This document shows, piece by piece, positions 1 through 9,428 of a stretch of DNA of 64,000 bases. The stretch lies in NCBI GenBank assembly GCA_020848435.1, contig JADLAC010000089.1, positions 98,124 through 162,123 on the forward strand, read 5' to 3'. This DNA is from Burkholderiales bacterium (GTDB lineage Bacteria; Pseudomonadota; Gammaproteobacteria; Burkholderiales; WYBJ01). The notes under the pieces were generated by a model. It made no database searches and had not been told where the DNA came from. It was given only the letters and a program-made list of their open reading frames with translations. Position 1 is the stretch's first letter. Each line of letters begins with the position of its first letter. Both the position numbers and the translations under genes were made by a program.

Positions 1-639
1 ATCGGGCTGGAAACGATCGACGACCACCGGCGGGCGGTTTGCATCAACAAGGGATTCACGCTGCGCCAGTACGACCGTGCCGCGGCGATCGTCACGAAGT
101 ATCTGAAGCTACGCACCTACGTGCTGCTCAAACCGCCGTTTTACGCGGAGGCCGAAGCGGCCGAAGACGCGATCGCGACGATACGGCATGCGTTCTCCGC
201 CGGCAGCGCCACGGTGTCGCTGGAGCCGTGCACGATCCAGGCGTACACGCTGTCGGAGCACTTGTCGGCCTGCGGGCTGTACGAGGCGCCGTGGCTATGG
301 ACGATCGTCGAGGTCGTGCGGTGCACCGCGGCACTGGGCAAGCTCGTGGTCGGCATGTTCCAGTTCTATCCTGCGCCCACCTTGGTGCCGCACAACTGCG
401 ACGCTTGCAACGAGACCGTGCTCGAGCGCTTACGCCGCTACAACCGCAGCCTCGATCCGGCGGTATTCGAGGGCCTGGCCTGCGATTGTCAGGCGGCATG
501 GCACGTCGAGATGAGCCGTGCCGCGGCGCCGTTTGAGAATCGGGTCATGGAGGGCATACGGCGGATGAACGAGCTGCTCGACCGGCCGGAGACGCAGACG
601 GCGGAGAACCGGGGCCAGACCACGATTTCCTGCGGTTGA
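1..639 (+). CDS. Radical SAM protein, RaSEA/TIGR01210-like (3' part only; truncated by window start)
   Basis: Frame 1 is open from base 1: IGLETIDDHRRAVCINKGFTLRQYDRAAAIV...YVLLKPPFY, then PHNCDAC and FEGLACDC motifs typical of the archaeosine-biosynthesis radical SAM (RaSEA) family C-terminal half. Confidence 0.7.
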   Translation: MGLETIDDHRRAVCINKGFTLRQYDRAAAIVTKYLKLRTYVLLKPPFYAEAEAAEDAIATIRHAFSAGSATVSLEPCTIQAYTLSEHLSACGLYEAPWLWTIVEVVRCTAALGKLVVGMFQFYPAPTLVPHNCDACNETVLERLRRYNRSLDPAVFEGLACDCQAAWHVEMSRAAAPFENRVMEGIRRMNELLDRPETQTAENRGQTTISCG

Positions 640-681
640 AGGCGCTGACGTTTGTCGGGCACGAATACGCGGTCTGTCCCC
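616..681. repeat. Palindromic intergenic repeat, copy A (degenerate)
   Basis: cagaccacgatttcc (616-630) facing ggtctgtcccc (671-681); cagacc/ggtctg arms; same consensus arm as copies B and C. Confidence 0.45.
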
Positions 682-876
682 GGTTTTCCGGTTTTCTCGT
701 TGACGCTGCACGCCGGAGTGCATACAGTTATGTGGACATCCGCGTTGCACCGTTTCCTTCGAGCTTCGGATCGGCATCGCTGCCCGACTGCGCGGCGTTG
801 ACGCTGCCGCGCTCGGTACGCAGGCAGGCAATTGCGCAGCCGGAGCTGACAACGAACCGCCACATTCCCAAAGCGC

Positions 877-3800
877 GTGATCGATCGACCGACGCAGCCG
901 GAGCAGCCCGTAACCGCTGCCGGCGATAGACCCGGGCTGCCGCCGCAGCGGCTGCACCAGCCTTATGGCGACGAGGCAAGCGCGGCCCGAGCCGCGCTCG
1001 ATCGACTCGCCGCTGTCGATTGGACGCGCGTAGCCGCGAGCGCCACGCCTTGGATCGAAGCGGTGCGCCGCGAGCCCGCGCCGTTCTGGGCGCTGGAGAG
1101 TCTGCTTGCCGAGTATCCGCTATCGAGCGAGGAGGGACTTGCGCTGATGCGGCTTGCCGAAGCGTTGCTGCGCATCCCGGACCGCGAAACGGCGATCGCG
1201 CTGACCGCCGACCAGTTGCGCCGCGCGCAGTTCGACGCGCATCGCGGTCATGGCATTGCAGCGCTGTCGGCACGCGCCATGGCGCTGGCAAAGTCGCTGC
1301 TTGCCGAGGGCGACGGCGAGCGTGCGGGCGTCGTGCGCCGGCTCGGCTCGGAAGCCGTGGTCGCCATCGCCCTGCGCGCGGTGCAGTTGCTCGCGCGTCA
1401 ATTCGTCCTCGGCGAGACGATCGAGGAAGCGATGGCGCGCGCGGCCCAGACGCGCGCCGACGATGCGCAATTGCGCCTGAGCTACGACATGCTGGGCGAG
1501 GGCGCGCGGACCGAAGCCGCGGCCGGCGAGTATCTCGAGCACTACCGCGAGGCGATCGCAGCAGTCGCGGCAGGCGGCGGCAAAGACGGTGCGTCCGAGG
1601 CCCGCGACGGCATCTCGATCAAGCTCTCCGCGTTGTTTCCGCGTTACGAGGAAAGCCAGCACGAGCGCGTCATGCGCCAGCTCCTGGCGCGCGTGGCGAG
1701 CTTGTGCGCGCACGCGGCAGCCGCTGGAATCAACCTCACCATCGATGCCGAGGAAAGCGAGCGGCTCGAGCTTTCGCTCGACGTATTCGAAGCGCTGGCG
1801 CGCAGCGTCGCGCGCGAGCATCCGCTTTGGGGCGGACTCGGTCTTGCCGTGCAGGCCTACCAGACGCGTGCGCTGGCGGCGGTCGAGCACGTGATCGCGC
1901 TCGCCAGGCGCTACCGCTTGCGCGTCATGGTGAGGCTGGTCAAAGGCGCCTACTGGGACAGTGAAGTGAAGCGCGCGCAGATGCTCGGGGTGGAAGGCTA
2001 TCCGGTCTTCACGCACAAGCACCACACCGACTTGAGCTACCTCGCGTGCGCACGCACGCTGCTTGCCGATCCGCAGGCGGTCTATCCACAGTTCGCATCC
2101 CACAATGCCGCCACCATCGCGGCCGTAGTCGAGATGGCCCGCGATGCGGGCGCGCCTTTCGAGCTGCAACGCCTCCACGGCATGGGCGTGAGCGTGTACC
2201 GGGAAGCGCTGGCGCACACGCCTGCGCCGTGCCGCGTCTATGCACCGGTCGGACGGTATCGCGATCTCCTGTCGTACCTCGTGCGACGCTTGCTCGAGAA
2301 CGGCGCCAACTCCTCGTTCGTGCACCAACTCGCCGATGAGCGGGTGCCGGTCGCCGAACTGGTGCGCTCGCCGCTGCGGATCGAGCCGAGCCCTACGCTG
2401 CCGCTGCCGCGCGAGCTCTACGGAACGACTCGCCGCAACAGCGGCGGGCTGGATATCGCGCTTCGCAGCCATCGCGGCTGCCTGCTCGATGCCTACGACC
2501 GGGTGCAGCCGAAGACCGTGCCGGAGCGTTCTCCCATCACTGCGGGCGCGATCATGGCGGACCTTGCGGCGAGCTTCGAGGCATGGTCCGAACGCCCGGT
2601 GGCGGCGCGTGGCGCGATCCTGCGCCAGGCGGCGGACGCGCTGGAGAGCCGCATGCCCGAGTTTTCGGCGCTCGTGGTGAAGGAGGCGCGCAAGACCTGG
2701 GATGACGCGGTAGCCGAAGTGCGCGAAGCGGTGGATTTCCTGCGCTATTACGCGGCCGAGGCCGAGCGCAGCATGACGCCGACACCGCTGCCGGGGCCGA
2801 CCGGAGAATCGAACGAATTGCGCCTGCGCGCGCGCGGCGCATGGGTGTGTATTTCGCCGTGGAACTTCCCGCTGGCGATATTCGTGGGCCAGGTCGCTGC
2901 CGCGCTCGTGACCGGTAACAGCGTCGCCGCCAAGCCCGCGGAGCAGACGCCCGCGATCGCCGCCGCCGCGGTGGATCTCCTGCATGCGTGCGGTGTCCCC
3001 GCCGATGCGCTGGTGTTGTGCGCCGGCGGCGGTGATACGGTCGGTGCCGCGCTGGTGGCTGATGCGCGCACGGCGGGGGTGGCCTTCACGGGCTCGACCG
3101 CGGTCGCTCGCTCCATCGCGCGTGCGCTCATCGGGAGCGACGAGCGCCGAGCGCTGGTGCCGTTGATCGCCGAAACCGGCGGCATCAACGCGATGATCGT
3201 CGACACCAGCGCGCTCGCCGAGCAAGTCGTCGATGCGGTGATCACGAGCGCGTTCCGCTCTGCGGGGCAGCGCTGTTCGGCGTTGCGCCTGCTGTGTCTG
3301 CATCAATCGATCGCGGACGAGGTGCTCGAGATGCTGTGCGGCGCGCTCGATGAGCTCGTCATCGGCGATCCCGCGAATCCCGCGACCGACGTGGGCCCCG
3401 TGATCGACGCCTGCGCCCAAGCGCGGATCGAGCGGCAAGTCGCCGCACTCGCCGCTCGGGCACGACTGGTCACCCGCATCGCCCTTCCCGCCGGACTCGG
3501 CGGCAGCTTCGTCGCCCCGGCCGTGTACGAGATCGACGACGTGGCCGCGGCCGACGAGGAGATCTTCGGGCCGGTGCTGCAGGTGGTGCGCTGGTCGGGC
3601 GAGGTCGACGCGCTGGTCAAGCGCATCAACGCGCTCGGCTACGGCCTCACGCTCGGGGTCCAGACTCGTGTCGGCGCTCGCATCGATCGCATCGCCGCGT
3701 GTGCTCGCATCGGCAACGTCTACGTCAATCGCAGCATGATCGGCGCCGTCGTGGGCGTGCAGCCTTTCGGCGGCCAGGGGCTCAGCGGTACTGGGCCCAA

Positions 3801-3906
3801 AGCCGGCGGGCCGCATTACCTGCCGCGCTTTTGTGCCGAACAAACCGTTACGGTGAATACATCGGCCGCGGGCGGCAATGCCGCGTTGCTGGCTGCCGAA
3901 CCCTAG
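877..3906 (+). CDS. putA: Bifunctional proline dehydrogenase / L-glutamate gamma-semialdehyde dehydrogenase (short PutA without N-terminal DNA-binding domain)
   Basis: 1009 aa; PRODH motifs (MVRLVKGAYWDSEVKRAQ, GNxxSSFVHQLAD) followed by ALDH motifs (ISPWNFPLAIFVGQ, AETGGINAMIVD, SAGQRCSALR, EEIFGPVLQV). Confidence 0.95.
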   Translation: MIDRPTQPEQPVTAAGDRPGLPPQRLHQPYGDEASAARAALDRLAAVDWTRVAASATPWIEAVRREPAPFWALESLLAEYPLSSEEGLALMRLAEALLRIPDRETAIALTADQLRRAQFDAHRGHGIAALSARAMALAKSLLAEGDGERAGVVRRLGSEAVVAIALRAVQLLARQFVLGETIEEAMARAAQTRADDAQLRLSYDMLGEGARTEAAAGEYLEHYREAIAAVAAGGGKDGASEARDGISIKLSALFPRYEESQHERVMRQLLARVASLCAHAAAAGINLTIDAEESERLELSLDVFEALARSVAREHPLWGGLGLAVQAYQTRALAAVEHVIALARRYRLRVMVRLVKGAYWDSEVKRAQMLGVEGYPVFTHKHHTDLSYLACARTLLADPQAVYPQFASHNAATIAAVVEMARDAGAPFELQRLHGMGVSVYREALAHTPAPCRVYAPVGRYRDLLSYLVRRLLENGANSSFVHQLADERVPVAELVRSPLRIEPSPTLPLPRELYGTTRRNSGGLDIALRSHRGCLLDAYDRVQPKTVPERSPITAGAIMADLAASFEAWSERPVAARGAILRQAADALESRMPEFSALVVKEARKTWDDAVAEVREAVDFLRYYAAEAERSMTPTPLPGPTGESNELRLRARGAWVCISPWNFPLAIFVGQVAAALVTGNSVAAKPAEQTPAIAAAAVDLLHACGVPADALVLCAGGGDTVGAALVADARTAGVAFTGSTAVARSIARALIGSDERRALVPLIAETGGINAMIVDTSALAEQVVDAVITSAFRSAGQRCSALRLLCLHQSIADEVLEMLCGALDELVIGDPANPATDVGPVIDACAQARIERQVAALAARARLVTRIALPAGLGGSFVAPAVYEIDDVAAADEEIFGPVLQVVRWSGEVDALVKRINALGYGLTLGVQTRVGARIDRIAACARIGNVYVNRSMIGAVVGVQPFGGQGLSGTGPKAGGPHYLPRFCAEQTVTVNTSAAGGNAALLAAEP

Positions 3907-3946
3907 AGCGCGCACGGGAGCGCGCAATAACAGCGGAGAGTCATGA

Positions 3947-5641
3947 ATGGATAAGCTCAACGGCGCCGAAGCGGCCGTGCGCATGCTTCAGCTCTACGGC
4001 GTCAGGCACGTCTTCGGCCTTTGCGGCGACACCAGCCTGCCGTTCTACGATGCGCTCTACACGATGGAGCACGAGATCATGCACGTGCTCACCCGCGATG
4101 AGCGCAGCGCCGCGTACATGGCGGACGGCTACGCGCGTGTCAGCGGCCGGCCCGGCGTCTGCGAAGGTCCGAGCGGGGGCGGGGCGACCTATCTCATTCC
4201 GGGACTGGTGGAGGCGAACGAGTCGTGCGTTCCCGTGCTCGGCATCACCTCGGACGTGCCGGTGCTCTCGCGCGGGCGCTATCCGCTGACCGAGCTCGAC
4301 CAGGAGGGGCTCTATCGTCCGCTCACCAAGTGGAACACGGTGTGCGACCGCCCCGAGCAGATTCCGCAGGCGTTCCGCAGCGCGTTTCGCGAAATGACGA
4401 CCGGGCGTCCTGGCGCGACCCATATCGGTCTGCCCTTCGACATCATGAAGCAGGCGGTCGATCCCGCCGAGCTTTGGGTGCAGCCGGGCCACGACTGCTA
4501 CCCGGCATCGCGCTACGTCGCGCAGGCCTCGGTCATCGAGGCGGCGGGGGCAGCCATATTGCGCGCGCGCGCGCCGGTGTTCATTTGCGGCGGCGGCGTG
4601 ATCACCTCCGGCGCCATGGACGTGCTCGACAAGCTCGCGACCTTGCTCGATGCCCCGGTGTGCACGACCGTGAGCGGCAAGGGCAGTCTGTCCGAGCAGC
4701 ACCCCTTGTGCGCAGGCGTCGTGGGTGCGAACGGCGGCGTCGTCGCCACGCGCGAGGTCGTGCAGCAGGCGGACCTCGTCATCTTCATCGGCTGCCGCGC
4801 CGGCTCGACCACCACCGAACACTGGAAGAACCCGTCGCGGGCCATTCCGATCGTGCATATCGATGTCGATCCGGCGGTGATCTCGGCGAACTACGAAACC
4901 GCGCACGCCGTGGTGAGCGATGCGCGCCTCGCGCTGGAGGCGCTGCTCGCCTTCGCCCAGGCCAATCTCTCCCAGCGCGCGCGCGGCGACTTCGACGGCA
5001 AGGCGGTGGTCGCAAGCGCGCGCAAGGCGAAGTTCGATGCGTTCAATCAGCTCGCAGCCGAAACGGTGCGGCCGATTCGGCCCGAGCGCATCATTGCCGA
5101 GCTAGATCGCGTGCTGCCCAACGATGCCATCGTCGTCGCCGATCCCGGCACACCATGCCCGTATACTTCCGCCTATTACCAATTGCGCGAGCCGGGCCGG
5201 CACTTCATCACCAACCGCGCGCACGGCGCCCTCGGCTATGCGATGGCCGCGGCGATGGGCGCCTGGTACGGCCGCCCCGGCACGCGCTGCGTCGCGTTGA
5301 TGGGCGACGGCAGCTTCGGCTTCTGCGTGGGCGAGCTGGAAACCGTGGTGCGCCACAAGGTTCCGCTGCTCATGATCGTCGTCTCCAATTCGACCTACGG
5401 CTGGATCAAGGCGAGCCAGCGGGCGAGCTACGGCAAGCGCTATTTCTCGGTGGATTTCTCGCGCTCGGATCATGCCCGCATCGCCGAAGCCTACGGCGTC
5501 AAGTCGTGGCGGGTGGACGATCCTGCGAGGCTCGGCGATGCCATTCGGCAGGCCGCCGAGCACGGCGCTCCGGCGCTCGTCGACGTGATCGCGCAGTCGC
5601 TCGAAGAAGCGGCGGCGCCGGTCTTGCAGTGGATGGGCTGA
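3947..5641 (+). CDS. Thiamine pyrophosphate-dependent enzyme (acetolactate synthase-like large subunit)
   Basis: 564 aa; GDTSLPFYDAL N-terminal TPP domain and MGDGSFGFCVGELET...SNSTYGWIK TPP-binding motif. Confidence 0.9.
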   Translation: MDKLNGAEAAVRMLQLYGVRHVFGLCGDTSLPFYDALYTMEHEIMHVLTRDERSAAYMADGYARVSGRPGVCEGPSGGGATYLIPGLVEANESCVPVLGITSDVPVLSRGRYPLTELDQEGLYRPLTKWNTVCDRPEQIPQAFRSAFREMTTGRPGATHIGLPFDIMKQAVDPAELWVQPGHDCYPASRYVAQASVIEAAGAAILRARAPVFICGGGVITSGAMDVLDKLATLLDAPVCTTVSGKGSLSEQHPLCAGVVGANGGVVATREVVQQADLVIFIGCRAGSTTTEHWKNPSRAIPIVHIDVDPAVISANYETAHAVVSDARLALEALLAFAQANLSQRARGDFDGKAVVASARKAKFDAFNQLAAETVRPIRPERIIAELDRVLPNDAIVVADPGTPCPYTSAYYQLREPGRHFITNRAHGALGYAMAAAMGAWYGRPGTRCVALMGDGSFGFCVGELETVVRHKVPLLMIVVSNSTYGWIKASQRASYGKRYFSVDFSRSDHARIAEAYGVKSWRVDDPARLGDAIRQAAEHGAPALVDVIAQSLEEAAAPVLQWMG

Positions 5642-5766
5642 TCGTGTTCAGTGGAATTTCAGCATGGCCGCGGTGGCGAGCGTGCGTCCCGGGCCAATCT
5701 CGCGCCGGATTTCTTGCGCGATCATGCCGCCGGCGGGCGGTTCTTGACTAACCGGGCGGAGGAGAC

Positions 5767-6759
5767 ATGCAAACAGCACGACGATTGATCGCGTTTTGTA
5801 TCGGTGTGGCGAGCGCTGCGATGTGCGCCCTGGCCGGCGCCGCTGCCACTGACGTGGCGTTTCCGGCGCGCCCGGTACGCATGTTGATCCCGTATCCGCC
5901 CGGCGGCGGCCTCGACCTGCCCGGACGCGCGGTCGGCGAGAAGTTCGCGCAGCAGACCGGCAGGCAGCTCGTAATCGACAACCGCGGCGGGGCGGGCGGG
6001 CTGATCGCCGGGGAGATCGTCGCCAAGGCGAACCCCGACGGCTATACGATCATCCTCGCGAGCAACGGCCAGATCTCGATTGCTCCGGCGCTGGTCTCGA
6101 AGATGCCCTACGACCCGCTGCGCGACCTGGTGCCGGTGACGCACTTCGTCGACACGCCCATGTTCCTGTTCGCCAACACGGCCTTCCCCGCGAAGACGGT
6201 GAAGGATTTGATCGAGCGCGCCAAGGCCAATCCCGGCAAGATCGGCATCGCGCTCTCCGGCGTGGGCGGCGTGTCGCACCTCATGATGGAGCTGTTCCGC
6301 CAGCAGGCGGGCATCAACCTGCTGGGGGTGCCGTACAAGGGCGCGGGCGCGGCGATGGTCGACGTCGCCTCCGGCGAAGTGCCGCTCATCTTCACCACCG
6401 CTTCTTCCGCCAAGCCGCTGCTCGACAGCAATCGCGTGCGGCCCATTGCCGTGGCGTCGAAAAAGCGCTCCCCCGCGCTGCCGAACATCCCGAGCTTCGA
6501 GGAGCTGGGCCTGGGCGGAATGGATGCCCCGCTGTGGATCGGCACCATGGTGCCGAAGGGCACGCCGCCGGCGATCATCGCCAAGCTTCACGCCGAGTTC
6601 GCCAAGGCGCTCGCGAGCAAGGACGTGCAGGACCGGCTCGCGGCGCAAAGTGCGGAAGTCGTCGCCGCCGGCTCGAAAGAGTTCGGAGCAATGATCCAGC
6701 GCGACACGCAGCGCTGGGGGAAGGTGGTGAAGACGGCCGGCATCAAGATCGAGAATTGA
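5767..6759 (+). CDS. Tripartite tricarboxylate transporter substrate-binding protein (Bug/TctC family)
   Basis: Signal peptide, FPARPVRMLIPYPPGGGLDLPGRAV, NRGGAGGLIAGE, VPYKGAGAAMVDV Bug motifs. Confidence 0.93.
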   Translation: MQTARRLIAFCIGVASAAMCALAGAAATDVAFPARPVRMLIPYPPGGGLDLPGRAVGEKFAQQTGRQLVIDNRGGAGGLIAGEIVAKANPDGYTIILASNGQISIAPALVSKMPYDPLRDLVPVTHFVDTPMFLFANTAFPAKTVKDLIERAKANPGKIGIALSGVGGVSHLMMELFRQQAGINLLGVPYKGAGAAMVDVASGEVPLIFTTASSAKPLLDSNRVRPIAVASKKRSPALPNIPSFEELGLGGMDAPLWIGTMVPKGTPPAIIAKLHAEFAKALASKDVQDRLAAQSAEVVAAGSKEFGAMIQRDTQRWGKVVKTAGIKIEN

Positions 6760-6874
6760 GGCGCCACCGGCGCGCTCGCGCACTGGCGGATGGAGTGAAG
6801 TCGGACCCGATCGCGGATCGCGCTCGCCGCCAGCGGCGGCTCGTCCGCGATGACGCTTATCGAAGGAGAGCGAA

Positions 6875-7636
6875 TTGACATCCAGGAAAGCAACAGGCGG
6901 GAAAACGGTGTACGGCGCGCGCGTCGGCATCCTCATGCTCGATACCCAGTGGCCGCGCGTTCCGGGCGACACCGGTCACGCGGCGACGTGGCCGTTCCCG
7001 GTGCTGTACAAGGTGGTGAAAGGCGCGAGCGCGAAAGTGGTCATCCACGAAAAAGGCAAGGGCCTCGGCCAGGCGTTCCTCGATGCCGCGGCGGAGCTGG
7101 TGAAAGAAGGCGCCGACGGCATCACTACCACCGGCGGCTTCCTCGCCATCTTCCAGGACCAGCTCGCGGCGCACGTGAAAGTGCCGGTCGCGAGCTCCTC
7201 GCTCATGCAGATTCCGCTGGTGCAGCGCTTGCTGCCGCCCGGAAAGCGCGTCGGGGTGCTGTCCGTGCACGGTAACCGCATCACCGAAGAACACTGGCGC
7301 GCGGTCGGCGCCCCCCTAGACACCCCCGTCGCCGGGACGGAAAACGGCCGCGAGTTCACGCGCGTGCTGCTCGGCGACGAAATCGAAATGGATTACGCGC
7401 AAGCGGAGCAGGACGTGCTCGAAGCCGGCGACGACCTGCTCCGGCGTCATCCCGAGGTCGGCGCCATCGTCTGCGAAACCCACAACATGGGGCCCTACGC
7501 GCGCGCGCTCAACCACCGCCTCGGCATCCCGATCTACGACGTGACCACCTTCGTGCGCTGGTTCCATTCCGGGCTCGAGCCGCGCGACTACGGCCATCCC
7601 GGCTCGGCCACCCCCGGCGTGTGGCGGGAGCGCTAG
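6875..7636 (+). CDS. Aspartate/glutamate racemase superfamily protein (first catalytic Cys apparently replaced)
   Basis: 253 aa; GVLSVHGNRIT, VGAIVCETHNMGPYA; N-terminal motif reads TTTGGFL rather than a Cys-containing version. Confidence 0.8.
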   Translation: MTSRKATGGKTVYGARVGILMLDTQWPRVPGDTGHAATWPFPVLYKVVKGASAKVVIHEKGKGLGQAFLDAAAELVKEGADGITTTGGFLAIFQDQLAAHVKVPVASSSLMQIPLVQRLLPPGKRVGVLSVHGNRITEEHWRAVGAPLDTPVAGTENGREFTRVLLGDEIEMDYAQAEQDVLEAGDDLLRRHPEVGAIVCETHNMGPYARALNHRLGIPIYDVTTFVRWFHSGLEPRDYGHPGSATPGVWRER

Positions 7637-7638
7637 CC

Positions 7639-8997
7639 ATGGACGAGATCGTCGGCCTCGCGCCCTCGGGCTCGATGGGCAGCGGCTACAACCTCGAAGC
7701 ATTCAAGCGCGGCATCGCGGCGCAGCCGCATTTCATCGGCCAGGACGCGGGCTCGACCGACATGGGGCCGTACTATCACGGCACCGGCGCCACGTTCCTG
7801 CCGCTGGCGACCTACCGGCACGATCTCGCGATCATGCTGCGGGCGGCGCGCGCGCAGCGTATTCCGCTGCTCGTGGGCTCGGCGCTCACGAGCGGCGCGA
7901 ACGGCTCGCTCGCGCAGGCGGTCGAGATCGTGCGCGCGCTCGCGCGCGAGGACGGGCTATCGTTTCGCATGGCCGTGATCAGCGCCGAGATCGACAAGTC
8001 GGATCTGAAACGCCGGCTGGCGAAGGAGCCGTTCGAGAGCATCGGCCCGGGGCCGCTCACGCCCGAGACCATCGAGCGCTGCGGTCCCATCGTCGCCCAG
8101 ATGGGCGTCGAGCCGTTCATGAAAGCGCTCGACGCCGGCGCCGAAGTGATCATCGCCGGGCGCGCTTGCGACGACGTGATCTTCGCGGCGCTGCCGATGC
8201 TCAAGGGCTTCGACGCGGGGCTTTCACTCCACTGCGGCAAGATCCTCGAATGCGCGGGCCTTTCGGCGGTGCCGACCGATCTCGCCGAGCCCTTGCTCGG
8301 GCGCGTACGGCGCGATCACTTCGAGGTCGAGCCGTGCCATCCCGATCATCGCTGTACCACGGTGTCGGTGGCGGGGCATTCGCTCTACGAGCGCGGCGAC
8401 CCGTGTCTTCAGCCCGGCCCCGGCGGCATGAACGATCTCACCAACGCGGTGTTCACGCAGGTGGACGCGCGCCGCGTGCAGGTGAGCGGCAGCCGCTTCG
8501 TGCCGGACGCGCGCTACCGCGTCAAGCTCGAAGGCGCGGAGAAGCTGGGTTATCGCAGCATCGTGCTGGTCGGGATCCGCGATCCCTTCATGATCGAGGC
8601 GCTCGATCCGCTGTTCGCCGACGTGCGCGAACGCGCCGAGGCGCGCTTCGGCATGGCCGCGAAAGGCGTTCAGCTCAACTTCAGCGTCTACGGCAAGAAT
8701 GCCGTGATGGGCGCCCTCGAGCCCGTGACCAAGGTCGACCCGCACGAGGTCGGATTGCTGATCGACGCGGTGGCCCCGGAGCAGGATCTCGCGACCGCGG
8801 TCGCGATGTTCGTGCGCGGCACGCTCCAGCATGCGAGCTATCCGGGCATCCGCAACACCGCCGGCAACATGGCCTACCCGTTCTCCCCCTTCGGCCTGCC
8901 GTTGGGGCCCGCGTATCGCTTCGCGGTGTACCACCTGATGCCGCTCGAGGACGCGTGCGAGTGCTTTCCGATGACGCTGGAAGAGGTGCGAAATTGA
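7639..8997 (+). CDS. Acyclic terpene utilisation AtuA family protein (DUF1446-like)
   Basis: SGYNLEAFKRGIAAQPHFIGQDAGSTDMGPYYHGTG; ATG at 7639 immediately after the upstream stop. Confidence 0.85.
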   Translation: MDEIVGLAPSGSMGSGYNLEAFKRGIAAQPHFIGQDAGSTDMGPYYHGTGATFLPLATYRHDLAIMLRAARAQRIPLLVGSALTSGANGSLAQAVEIVRALAREDGLSFRMAVISAEIDKSDLKRRLAKEPFESIGPGPLTPETIERCGPIVAQMGVEPFMKALDAGAEVIIAGRACDDVIFAALPMLKGFDAGLSLHCGKILECAGLSAVPTDLAEPLLGRVRRDHFEVEPCHPDHRCTTVSVAGHSLYERGDPCLQPGPGGMNDLTNAVFTQVDARRVQVSGSRFVPDARYRVKLEGAEKLGYRSIVLVGIRDPFMIEALDPLFADVRERAEARFGMAAKGVQLNFSVYGKNAVMGALEPVTKVDPHEVGLLIDAVAPEQDLATAVAMFVRGTLQHASYPGIRNTAGNMAYPFSPFGLPLGPAYRFAVYHLMPLEDACECFPMTLEEVRN

Positions 8998-9017
8998 ATG
9001 CCATTGCCGCCGGCGGG

Positions 9018-9356
9018 ATGAACGAAGCAACGCCCCAGCGTGCGCAGACGCTGCTCGACCTTGCCAAGGTGATCCGCAGCAAGAACGCCGGGCCCTTCGA
9101 GGTGACCTTCGACATCATGTTCGACGATCCGGCCAAGTACGAGCGGGTGAAGCGATCGGGCGTGATCAACGCCGCGCGCATCGCCGAGCTGTATCGCGTG
9201 CGCAGGGACGACGTGCTCGTGTGCCGTGCCTACGATCCGGCGGTCGCTTTCAAGGTGACGATCCGGCGGCAGGTCGGTTCGGGCGATATCGAGGACCGCG
9301 ATGTCTACGGCTGCCAGCAGCACGTGCCGCTGATGGCGCTCGAGGTAGCGGCCTAA
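9018..9356 (+). CDS. DUF4387 family protein
   Basis: LLDLAKVIRSKNAGPFEVTFDIMFDDPAKYERVKRSGVI...YRV; the usual partner of AtuA; alternative upstream TTG start at 8994. Confidence 0.82.
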   Translation: MNEATPQRAQTLLDLAKVIRSKNAGPFEVTFDIMFDDPAKYERVKRSGVINAARIAELYRVRRDDVLVCRAYDPAVAFKVTIRRQVGSGDIEDRDVYGCQQHVPLMALEVAA

Positions 9357-9428
9357 TGGCGCCGGACCCGATCCGGATCGGCGTCACACCATAACCAACC
9401 GAGGCGGCGGGCGCCTAATGGGAGCGAT

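Noticed and set aside
1120-3984. 954-aa minus-strand ORF antisense to putA
   Set aside because: Shadow ORF of a clear PutA coding sequence; no recognisable domains.
5648-5750. Short minus-strand frame MIAQEIRREIGPGRTLATAAMLKFH in the gap after the TPP enzyme
   Set aside because: Only about 25 codons, no recognisable family; could be a decayed gene end but cannot be supported from sequence alone.
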